Of a DNA stretch of 64,000 nucleotides, positions 57,830-64,000 are shown piece after piece. The position numbers and the translations under genes were made by a program. Below the pieces are notes generated by a model. It was given only the letters and a program-made list of their open reading frames with translations. It had not been told where the DNA came from and made no database searches. Positions within the stretch are counted from its first letter, which is position 1. Each line of letters opens with the position of its first letter. Source of the DNA: Lujinxingia litoralis (GTDB lineage: Bacteria > Myxococcota_A > Bradymonadia > Bradymonadales > Bradymonadaceae); NCBI RefSeq assembly GCF_003260125.1, contig NZ_QHKO01000002.1:670089-734088 (forward strand), given 5' to 3'.

Positions 57830-58954
57830 TCAGCTCTCGGAGGCCGGGGCCCGACCGGTCAAGAGTTGCAGGGCGCGGAAGAGGTCGGTGCGGGTGATGA
57901 TGCCCAGAAAGGGGCCTCCGGAGGGGCGCACGAGCACCCGGGGGGACTCCTGACGCGACATCATCTCCAGGAGCTCCGAGGCCGAGGCGTCGGGATCGAT
58001 GCTCTCGGGCAGGTCGCTCATATGCTCGGCGATGGTGTCCTCGGGGGCGGCGCGCTGGAGGTTGTTGAGAGTGATCAGGCCCAGGAACGAGCCGCTCTCA
58101 TCGTGCACCGGGTAGGCATGGCGCGCGTCACGGAGCATGCGTTTGAGGAGCACTTCGACGGGCATTTCGGCGGGGACCGACTCGATGGGGGAGCTCATCA
58201 GGGCGCTCACCGGGACGTTGCGCAGCAGGTCGTCGGCGAGCTCAAAGCGGGCCTCGGCGGCCACGGCGATGTAGACGAAGACGGCGATGAGGATCAGGAA
58301 AATGTTGAGGCTCAAAAGCCCGAAGATGCCCAGAATGATGGCGAGCACGCGGCTGATCGTGGCGGCGATCTGGGTGGCGCGGGGGCGGTCCATGCGCAGG
58401 GCCAGCAGCGAGCGCAGCACGCGCCCGCCGTCCAGGGGCAGGGCGGGGATGAGGTTGAAGGTGGCCAGGGCCACGTTCATGAAGGTGGTGTAGGCCACCA
58501 CAAAGTAGAGGGCACCCCAGTCGGTGGGGATGAGCAAGAGGGCCAGGGCGCCCAGGGCTGCCAGGGCGAAGCTGGTGATGGGGCCGGCGATGGCTACCAG
58601 GGCCTCGGCGCCGCGCTGCCGGGGGATTTTTTTGAAGTGGGCCATGCCCCCCAAAAGCCACAGGGTGATGCGTTCGGTCTCCACGCCGAAGCGTCGGGCG
58701 ACGAGGGCGTGGCCGAGCTCGTGGATGACGACGCTGATAAAGAGGGCCACCGCGGCGATCAGGCCCAGTACGTAGGGGAGGAGACCCTGGTCGAGGGCGT
58801 CGGCATCGATGGGGAGCCCGACCAGGTCGATGAAGGGGACGAGCTGGTTGCCGATGAGCCAGGCCAGGAGGGGCAGGATGAGGAGAAAGGTCAGATCGAG
58901 GTAGAGCGGAATGCCCAGCAGGCGAAAAGGCAGGCGCAGGGCGTGCTTGAACAT
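57830..58954 (-). CDS. Site-2-type zinc metalloprotease (M50) with two CBS domains
   Basis: 374 residues. About six transmembrane segments; the zinc motif HELGH at 78-82 and the third-ligand motif NLIPALPLDGGR near 173-184 define an intramembrane M50 protease of the Rip3/sporulation-factor-like branch. Residues from about 250 hold two CBS domains (VSALMSSPIESVPAEMPVE, then AEHMSDLPESIDP and GPFLGIITRTDLFRAL), which bind adenine nucleotides and probably gate activity by energy state. These enzymes cleave membrane-bound anti-sigma factors or other single-pass proteins. ATG at 58954 with GGGAG upstream is preferred to the longer frame to 59017. The 42-bp palindromic array begins about 120 bp upstream of its start. 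Confidence 0.92.
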   Translation of the reverse strand: MFKHALRLPFRLLGIPLYLDLTFLLILPLLAWLIGNQLVPFIDLVGLPIDADALDQGLLPYVLGLIAAVALFISVVIHELGHALVARRFGVETERITLWLLGGMAHFKKIPRQRGAEALVAIAGPITSFALAALGALALLLIPTDWGALYFVVAYTTFMNVALATFNLIPALPLDGGRVLRSLLALRMDRPRATQIAATISRVLAIILGIFGLLSLNIFLILIAVFVYIAVAAEARFELADDLLRNVPVSALMSSPIESVPAEMPVEVLLKRMLRDARHAYPVHDESGSFLGLITLNNLQRAAPEDTIAEHMSDLPESIDPDASASELLEMMSRQESPRVLVRPSGGPFLGIITRTDLFRALQLLTGRAPASES

Positions 58955-59072
58955 CGTCGACTCCCGGGCCGAAGAAGGTCGTGTGAACTCAAGGCGAAGA
59001 TCGGCACGGGGCGCCAACGCCCAACTTTTGGCGGCGCCTGTCTCGAAGGGGCGAATCGGCGGTGGGCCAGTA

Positions 59073-59680
59073 TGGATGCGCCTGAACGCGAGTATTTTAA
59101 ATTGAAGTAGGGTCGATCAGGAGGTGATCGCGTGTGGTTTAAATTGAAGGAAGGTCGATCAGGCGCTGATCGCGTCTCTCTGCAGCGTGGCGACACGCGA
59201 TCAGGTGCTGATCGCGTGTGGTTGAGATTGAAGGAAGAGTGATCAGGAGGTGATCGAGCAATTTTTAATCTGAAGGAAGGTCGATCAGGAGGTGATCGGG
59301 CAATTTTTATTCTGAAGAAAGGGCGATCAGGAGGTGATCGCGTCTCTCTGCAGCGTGGCGACGCGCGATCAGGAGGTGATCGCGTCTCTCTGCAGCGTGG
59401 CGACACGAGAACAGGAGGTGATCGCGTCTCTCTGCAGCGTGGCGACACGAGAACAGGAGGTGATCGCGCGAGGTTTAAATTGAAGGAAGGTCGATCAGGA
59501 GGTGATCGGGCAAATTTTAATCTGGAGAAAGGTCGATCAGGAGGTGATCGCGTCTCTCTGCAGCGTGGCGACGCGCGATCAGGAGGTGATCGCGTCTCTC
59601 TGCAGCGTGGCGACACGAGATCAGGAGGTGATCGCGCGAGGTTTCGCCGGCGAGGAGGTCGATCGGGTGCTGGGGAGATC
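59073..59680. repeat. Tandem array of 42-bp units with GATCA-N5-TGATC core
   Basis: Thirteen units in perfect 42-bp register start at 59115, 59157, 59199, 59241, 59283, 59325, 59367, 59409, 59451, 59493, 59535, 59577 and 59619, with degenerate units at 59073 and 59661. Each starts with the inverted repeat GATCA-GGAGG-TGATC (GGCGC or GGTGC in units 2 and 3, GAACA in units 8 and 9). The second half alternates between type A (TCTCTGCAGCGTGGCGACAC) and AT-rich type B (TTTAAATTGAAGGAAGGTC-like). Order: B A B B B A A A B B A A B. It fills the 730-bp region between the divergent M50-protease gene (start 58954) and the end of the gene at 59685. No spacers, no cas genes; stops interrupt the + strand frame. 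Confidence 0.95.
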
Positions 59681-59684
59681 GTCT

Positions 59685-60452
59685 TTAGAACTGGCCGATG
59701 ACGCCGGCGCCGGCGCTGGCCGGGATACGAAAGCTCAGCCCGATGCTGATCGCGCTGTAGCCCGGCTGCGTCAGTCCGCGGGTCGCCTCCACAAAAAGCC
59801 CGTAGGCGTCCTCGCCATAGCTCAGGGAGCTGCCGCAGAAGAAGGACCCATCGGAGCGGGCCTCGCATTCCGAACTCACCGCGTCCGTAAAACTCGCCGA
59901 CTCCAGAGTCAGGCGCAGGCCGAGCGAGGGGCCGCGCCCGACCCCCTCGCCGGCGAAGCGGTAGGCGGGCCGCGCGCTCACGATCAAACGCAGCGCGCGG
60001 CGGCCCCCGAAGGTGCCGCCCCCCTCGGTGCGCACAAGGGGGATGTAGCTTAAGTCAAGATGCGGGCCGTGGGCGGCCAGCGGATCGGCAAATAGAACAT
60101 GCGCGCTGTAGCCCACGCCCGCATCAAAGCGGCGCGCCCCCTGACCGTGAATCATCTGCAAGGGGTTGGCCGTGAGGGCCAGGGGCATGGAGATGCGGGC
60201 GTCGCGCTCGGGGAGCCCGGCGCTGGCGCCCACGCCGATCTCCATCTGCATGGGAGGGGTGACCCAGGCCACGGGCAGGCAGCCCGCGCTGAAGGTCAGG
60301 AGGGTGGCAAGGGCGAGTAGGCTGGCGAGTCGGAGGGGGCGCAAAGACAGCTCGGGGCGATGCGAAGGGGATGACGGGGTTACGAGGGGGAGCCTGCCCG
60401 CAACTCGCCAGATTGTCACGCGGTAGCTCGCTTTGTTATGCGTCAGCTCCAC
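59685..60452 (-). CDS. Probable outer-membrane or lipoprotein beta-barrel-like protein
   Basis: 255 residues as drawn. A hydrophobic segment ending LLTFSAGC (lipobox-like, Cys58) is followed by a strand-rich body with alternating residues (MEIGVGASAGLP, ISMPLALTANPL, AHVLFADPLAAH, LRLIVSARPAYRF, SLGLRLTLESAS) and the end SIGLSFRIPASAGAGVIGQF, consistent with a small barrel. Two extra Cys lie in a loop. The start is doubtful: the ATG at 60452 leaves a 40-residue basic stretch before the signal core, so a GTG near 60420 or another later start may be used. No ribosome binding site decides this. Divergent from the GNAT gene. Confidence 0.62.
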   Translation of the reverse strand: MELTHNKASYRVTIWRVAGRLPLVTPSSPSHRPELSLRPLRLASLLALATLLTFSAGCLPVAWVTPPMQMEIGVGASAGLPERDARISMPLALTANPLQMIHGQGARRFDAGVGYSAHVLFADPLAAHGPHLDLSYIPLVRTEGGGTFGGRRALRLIVSARPAYRFAGEGVGRGPSLGLRLTLESASFTDAVSSECEARSDGSFFCGSSLSYGEDAYGLFVEATRGLTQPGYSAISIGLSFRIPASAGAGVIGQF

Positions 60453-60490
60453 GGAGGCGTGGGTGATGAATTTAAACCCGAGGGTGAACG

Positions 60491-61054
60491 ATGTTTGAGC
60501 GACGACTGGACGAACGCGTGGCGCTGAGATTGCTGCAGGTCAGTGACAAAGAGGAGCTTTTCGAGGTGGTCGACCGGGAGCGCGAGGAGCTGCGGCGCTG
60601 GCTCCCCTGGGTTGACGCCATCACGAGCGTCGATGATTACGACGGGTACATTCGCTCCACCCTCACGCAGCTGGCCGAGGGCAATGGTTTTCAGGCGGCG
60701 ATCACCGTGGAGGGGCAGATCGCGGGGATGATCGGGGTGCACGGCGTCGACCGCGCCAATGCGAGCACCTCGATCGGCTACTGGCTCAGCTCGGCCTACC
60801 GTGGGGAGGGCATCATGACGCGGGCCACCGCCGAGGTGCTGCGCTGGGCGTTTGAGGATGAGGGGCTGGAGCGGGTTGAGGTGCGCTGCGGGCGCGAGAA
60901 CCTGGCCAGCCGCAAGGTGGTCGAGCGCCTGGGGCTTGTGGAGGAGGGGGTGCTGCGGCGCGCCGAGCGTCTGGTCGATGGGTGGACCGATCTGGTGGTC
61001 TATTCGATGCTGCGCGATGAGTGGCAAGGCCAGACGCAGGGCGCGCGGGCTTAA
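60491..61054 (+). CDS. GNAT-family acetyltransferase (RimJ/RimL-like)
   Basis: 187 residues. Transfers acetyl from acetyl-CoA to an amino group, by family the N-terminus of a ribosomal or other protein or a small amine. Visible marks: ERELRRWLPWVD-like N-terminal block, GMIGVHGVD, IGYWLSSAYRGEGIMTRATAEVL containing the acetyl-CoA loop (Q/RxxGxG/A replaced by YRGEGI), VEVRCGRENLASRKVVERLGL and the closing WTDLVVYSMLRDEW. This order is diagnostic for RimJ/RimL-type enzymes. The stop interlocks with the stop of the ComB-like gene (TTAA at 61051-61054). Confidence 0.9.
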   Translation: MFERRLDERVALRLLQVSDKEELFEVVDREREELRRWLPWVDAITSVDDYDGYIRSTLTQLAEGNGFQAAITVEGQIAGMIGVHGVDRANASTSIGYWLSSAYRGEGIMTRATAEVLRWAFEDEGLERVEVRCGRENLASRKVVERLGLVEEGVLRRAERLVDGWTDLVVYSMLRDEWQGQTQGARA

Positions 61055-61767
61055 AGGGGTTGGCGAGTAAGCCAGAGATCGGCGCCCTGGCGCTCGACGA
61101 CCATGGCGAAGGGGGCGTCGGCGCGGCGCGCGCAGAAGGGGATGTCTTCGGAGAGGTACTCGGGGCGCGTGGGGTCGGCAAATTTCTGGGCGGCGCGGCA
61201 CTCCCAGACCCGGCGGATGGCCTCCTCGTCGTCGGGGTGGGGGAGGTTGGCCTGGCGAGCGTGGATCCACTGCGCGGTGGCCAGGTCTTCGTCGCCCTCG
61301 GGGTGACTGGCCAGGATCTGGACGCGGGGGTTGGGGAGGTTGAGCGCGTCCAGGTAGTGGCGGGTGGACTTAAGGGTGCTGCCAGCGTTGGCCAGGCCGG
61401 TGACGAGCAAAAGACCCTTAAAGTCGTGGGCGGCGTGGGCCACGGCCTGCACGCCGTTGGAGGTCGTTAAGACCAGCGTGCGCCCCTGAAGGTCGGCGCG
61501 GGCGGTGAGCGCCGGGGAGTTTCCCAGGTCGAAGTCCGGCGGCTTGATGGCGTCGCGTTCCCCGGCCAGGAGCCAGTCCGGATGGGCGCGGGCTTGCTGG
61601 CGAGCCTGGTCGATGGAGGCGACCAGGAGGATCTGGCGCGCGCCGCGCTCAAAGGCGACCTGGGTGTGGGTGAAGGCGCGGATGGTGTCGATGACGATGC
61701 GCACCTGCGCCGGGCCCAGCGGAGGGCGATGGCCCTGAAAAATCGCGATGTCAGGCTGGATGCTCAT
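61051..61767 (-). CDS. comB: ComB family 2-phosphosulfolactate phosphatase
   Basis: 238 residues. Family blocks are RIVIDTIRAFT near 23-33, WLLAGERDAIKPPDFDLGNSP near 65-85 and VLTTSNGVQAVAHA. In archaea ComB dephosphorylates phosphosulfolactate in coenzyme M synthesis; in bacteria it is found alone and the natural substrate is unclear. No other coenzyme M gene is in the window. Its start overlaps the stop of the preceding membrane-protein gene by four bases, so it is the last cistron of a 4-gene operon that reaches beyond 64000. Confidence 0.85.
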   Translation of the reverse strand: MSIQPDIAIFQGHRPPLGPAQVRIVIDTIRAFTHTQVAFERGARQILLVASIDQARQQARAHPDWLLAGERDAIKPPDFDLGNSPALTARADLQGRTLVLTTSNGVQAVAHAAHDFKGLLLVTGLANAGSTLKSTRHYLDALNLPNPRVQILASHPEGDEDLATAQWIHARQANLPHPDDEEAIRRVWECRAAQKFADPTRPEYLSEDIPFCARRADAPFAMVVERQGADLWLTRQPL

Positions 61768-62828
61768 AGGCCGAAGAAACCGTAGAAAAGGAGTCCGGAG
61801 CGCTCCCCGCCGGTGACCACGGCCATCGACGAGGAGATGAGGTGATGGGGGGCGTTAAGCTGGTCGTGAATCTCTTTGCGCTCCTCGGTGGAGAGGGCCT
61901 TCCAGGTCTCGAGGGTGTCGCGGTTGATGGCGCCGGTGATGAGCAGGAACTGGTTGGCCAGGGCGTCGGAGTAGGCCTTGCGTTCTTCTTCGGAGAGCTT
62001 GCTCGGGTCGAAGCCGGCGTCTTTGTGGGCGTCGACGATGATCTGGCGAAATTTTAAAAACTCGGGGCGCTGCTCGTCGTGATCCTTGAGGAGGGCGTCG
62101 GCGACGCTCTCGCTCCAGGGTTCTTTGCCGGCGTTGCGTTTGTTGCCCAGGGAGGTGACGCGGTGGATGAGGCGGAACTGGAGGAGGCGCTCTTCGAAGG
62201 CGCGTCCGCCGTGGGCGTCGATATGCTTGTTGAAGGCTACGCCCAGGGCCTGGCTACGGTCGAGGGTGCCCTTGACGGCGCGCATCTTTTTGAGGCCGGC
62301 CAGTACGCCGTCGCCGTCTTCTTCGAGTTTTTGGTTGGTGTCGAGCTGTTCGGTGATCTGGCGGACTTCGTTGGAGTTGGCCCAGTCGTCCATCGCCGCG
62401 ATGTAGGCGCGGGCCTGCGAGGTGGAGATGGGGGTGTCGAGGGCGTCGAAGAGCTCTTCGAGGGTGCGCTCGTCGGAGGCGGTCGAGGCGTCGGCGGCGG
62501 TGGGGGTGTTGCCGGTCTGCTCGTTGATGCCGACGCCGGCGCCTTTGGGGTTATCGTCGCCCAGGTTCTCGACGGCGGCGAGGAGGGTGCCCAGGAGCCC
62601 GCCGCGTTGGTCGTCGGCCTGCTCGGAGTGCATGTGGTTGCCGTGGTGGTCGCCCATCATGTCGTTGGTGTTGAAGAAGAAGTAGCCCGCCCAGGCCAGG
62701 GCCAGGACGACGAGCACCAGGAGGAGGCAGCCACAGCCGGAGAGGAGGAGGAACCAGGGGACGCCGCTTTTTTTGACGGTGTCGGCGGTCACGGAGGCGG
62801 TGGGATCTGCGGAGAGATGAGGGCGCAT
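61764..62828 (-). CDS. Single-pass membrane protein with helical domain, unknown function
   Basis: 354 residues. One transmembrane segment (about 25-52, PWFLLLSGCGCLLLVLVVLALAW) precedes a His/Met/Asp-rich stretch (DMMGDHHGNHMHSE) that could bind metal. A Thr/Ala/Asp linker leads to a helical domain (about 120-330) with EELFDALDTPISTSQARAYIAAMDDWANS and SEEERKAYSDALANQFLLI. No family recognised. It is translationally coupled to comB and 48 bp downstream of the lipoprotein gene, so it shares their operon. Confidence 0.65.
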   Translation of the reverse strand: MRPHLSADPTASVTADTVKKSGVPWFLLLSGCGCLLLVLVVLALAWAGYFFFNTNDMMGDHHGNHMHSEQADDQRGGLLGTLLAAVENLGDDNPKGAGVGINEQTGNTPTAADASTASDERTLEELFDALDTPISTSQARAYIAAMDDWANSNEVRQITEQLDTNQKLEEDGDGVLAGLKKMRAVKGTLDRSQALGVAFNKHIDAHGGRAFEERLLQFRLIHRVTSLGNKRNAGKEPWSESVADALLKDHDEQRPEFLKFRQIIVDAHKDAGFDPSKLSEEERKAYSDALANQFLLITGAINRDTLETWKALSTEERKEIHDQLNAPHHLISSSMAVVTGGERSGLLFYGFFGL

Positions 62829-62876
62829 CGAAAACTCCTGGTTGGCGAGGTGAAGGGCTGTGGTGAGCAGGGAGGG

Positions 62877-63380
62877 TTAGCGTTTGATCTGGTAGGAGGC
62901 CAGGGCGTCGTCGATGGCTGCGCTGGCTTCTTCGTAGCGATCCTGGCGGCCGCCGGCTTCGATGAGGTGAATGCGCTTCTCGGTGACAAAGAGGGCCAGG
63001 GTGTAGCGGTAGGGCGCGCCGTTCTGGTCGCGTCCAAACTCAAAGCGCAGGCCTTCTTCGCCGCTGGCCGCCTGCACCTCGGAGGTCGAAAGCAGCGCGT
63101 AGCCGCCGCGGGTGCGCATGCGCTCCATCACCGCCTGCTCCCAGAACGCCAGCGACGCCGGGGGCGCATCGGCGCTGCGCGACTCGCCGACCTCGAAGGT
63201 CTGCGCGCGCATGACCACGCCGTTGTGGGTCATGGCCACGTAATCGGCGGCGGTGTCTTTTGTTTTGGAGACCTCCACCATCTGATCGGGGGTGGTGATG
63301 TGGAAGTCGGCGCAGGCCACCGTGCTCAGGGCCGTGGCCAGCAGAGCGGCGTGCAGCAGTCGTCTCATTGGTGTGATCAT
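62877..63380 (-). CDS. Small lipoprotein in the DUF4349 operon
   Basis: 167 residues. Signal peptide with lipobox STVAC; the mature part is a compact alpha/beta domain with no Cys, for example ADFHITTPDQMVEVSK and YRYTLALFVTEKRIHLIEAGG. The ATG at 63380 has GGAGG seven bases upstream and overlaps the stop of the DUF4349 gene by four bases. No family recognised; function presumably envelope-related through its operon. Confidence 0.7.
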   Translation of the reverse strand: MITPMRRLLHAALLATALSTVACADFHITTPDQMVEVSKTKDTAADYVAMTHNGVVMRAQTFEVGESRSADAPPASLAFWEQAVMERMRTRGGYALLSTSEVQAASGEEGLRFEFGRDQNGAPYRYTLALFVTEKRIHLIEAGGRQDRYEEASAAIDDALASYQIKR

Positions 63381-64000
63381 CGCGTGGCCTCCGGGGCGCG
63401 CAAGAGCGACTCCAGGCCGAGCTCATTGAGCCAGGAGAAGGGCAAGAGGTAGTCGTCGGCGGGGAGCTCGGCGTGCTGACGCACCTGGAAGTGGATGTCG
63501 ATGGTGGAGAGGGCAATCTGCTGGGAGAGGTTTTCGATCTGGGAGCGCAGCTGCTCGATCTCCTGGGTGAGGCGCGCGAGCTGGGCTTCGACGCGGAGGG
63601 TGTCCTCGACGGTCTGGGCGCGCTCCAGGATGGCGCTCATACGGGCGTGGACCTCCAGCGCGTTTTGCAGGCGGATGTTGAGGTCGCGGTAGGCCTCGGA
63701 GACGTCGTGGGCCTGCCACTGGGTGTGGGAGACTTCTCCCAGACGCGAGAGCTCGTCGAGGGCCTGGCGAAAGTGCTCGGCCGGGATGCGCAGGGTGAGC
63801 TGCTGGGTGGTGCGCCGGGAGGCGTAGCCCCCGAGGCGCTCGGTGAGAGCGAGGGCGGCCTGCTGGACGGTGTCGACCTGGTAGACGGCCATGTGCAGCG
63901 AGGCGGAGTAGACCAGCAGGCGTTGGGCGGGGGCCTGCTCAGCCGGTGCCGACTCGGAGGTCGTCCCGGCGCCCGGCCCGGGCGAAGCGCCGGTGGCCCG
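63377..64000 (-). CDS. DUF4349-domain protein, 5' end cut by window edge
   Basis: The open frame enters at position 64000 and runs 207 codons to the stop at 63377; the true start lies outside. Visible domain: RLLVYSASLHMAVYQVDTVQQAA, GGYASRRTTQQLTLRIPAEHFRQAL, a long coiled-coil helix (VHARMSAILERAQTVEDTLRVEAQLARLTQEIEQLRSQIENLSQQI) and the closing strands STIDIHFQV. This is the DUF4349 layout, extracytoplasmic with a helical hairpin and often a C-terminal membrane segment, which is missing here. It is translationally coupled to the lipoprotein gene downstream. Confidence 0.82.
   Translation of the reverse strand, partial: RATGASPGPGAGTTSESAPAEQAPAQRLLVYSASLHMAVYQVDTVQQAALALTERLGGYASRRTTQQLTLRIPAEHFRQALDELSRLGEVSHTQWQAHDVSEAYRDLNIRLQNALEVHARMSAILERAQTVEDTLRVEAQLARLTQEIEQLRSQIENLSQQIALSTIDIHFQVRQHAELPADDYLLPFSWLNELGLESLLRAPEATR

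Noticed and set aside
58891..59868. Open frame on the - strand through the 42-bp array, giving a 14-residue repeat with SPPDR and SPRCRET
   Set aside because: The period is a multiple of three, so repeats stay open in several frames; the frame overlaps the start of the protease gene and the end of the 59685 gene, with no ribosome binding site. The + strand frame is broken by stops near 59108 and 59238.

Overview
GC-rich bacterial chromosome segment without rRNA, tRNA, IS elements, phage genes or CRISPR. The gene style points to a Myxococcota-like, formerly deltaproteobacterial, organism, most likely of the Bradymonadales type. The evidence is many lipoproteins with Asp/Gly/Thr-rich linkers, RCC1-repeat lipoproteins, three Hanks-type Ser/Thr kinases, a C-terminal sorting tail of MYXO-CTERM style and myxobacterial-type T3SS pieces. 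This taxonomic call is inference from gene content and was not tested by alignment.

Layout. 0-4.5 kb: a truncated TPR protein, glmU, adenosine deaminase and a rhomboid protease. 4.7-8 kb: an RCC1 lipoprotein and a DUF1015-family protein. 8.1-12 kb: two orphan type III secretion genes (sctP-like, and sctQ with an apparent internal start), meeting a convergent operon of a CpaF-like protein without Walker A and a PEGA lipoprotein. 12-19.5 kb: a large surface lipoprotein, a kinase-ATPase-TPR signalling protein, orn and a second kinase. 19.5-27 kb: a lipoprotein gene overlapping luxC, a convergent luxE, a pseudo-ABC ATPase/permease pair and a membrane-anchored beta-helix protein. 27-36 kb: core genes (prfA-rho, RNase G, glpK), then a Cache-sensor Ser/Thr kinase. 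36-43 kb: a universal stress protein, lipoproteins and a palindromic 42-bp repeat array. 43-46 kb: a sulfur module (MBL hydrolase plus two YeeE/YedE halves) read from a clear sigma-54 promoter and divergent from a sensor-less sigma-54 activator. 46-52 kb: small and large lipoproteins and a zinc-ribbon protein. 52-57 kb: operon gatC-gatA-gatB-mtnA. 57-64 kb: a tiny lipoprotein, a site-2 protease with CBS domains, a second 42-bp palindromic array, a GNAT enzyme, and an operon of DUF4349 protein, lipoprotein, membrane protein and ComB-family phosphatase.

Most notable are two tandem arrays at 41.35-41.81 kb and 59.07-59.68 kb. Both have 42-bp spacing (four helical turns), palindromic cores and two interspersed unit types, and neither looks coding. 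Next are the sigma-54 sulfur locus, the LuxC/LuxE pair without luciferase, the SctQ internal start, and the pseudo-ATPases. Between about 4.5 and 27 kb the + strand is G-rich whichever strand is coding, which biases the proteins: Gly/Glu/Val/Arg on +, Pro/Thr/His/Leu on -.
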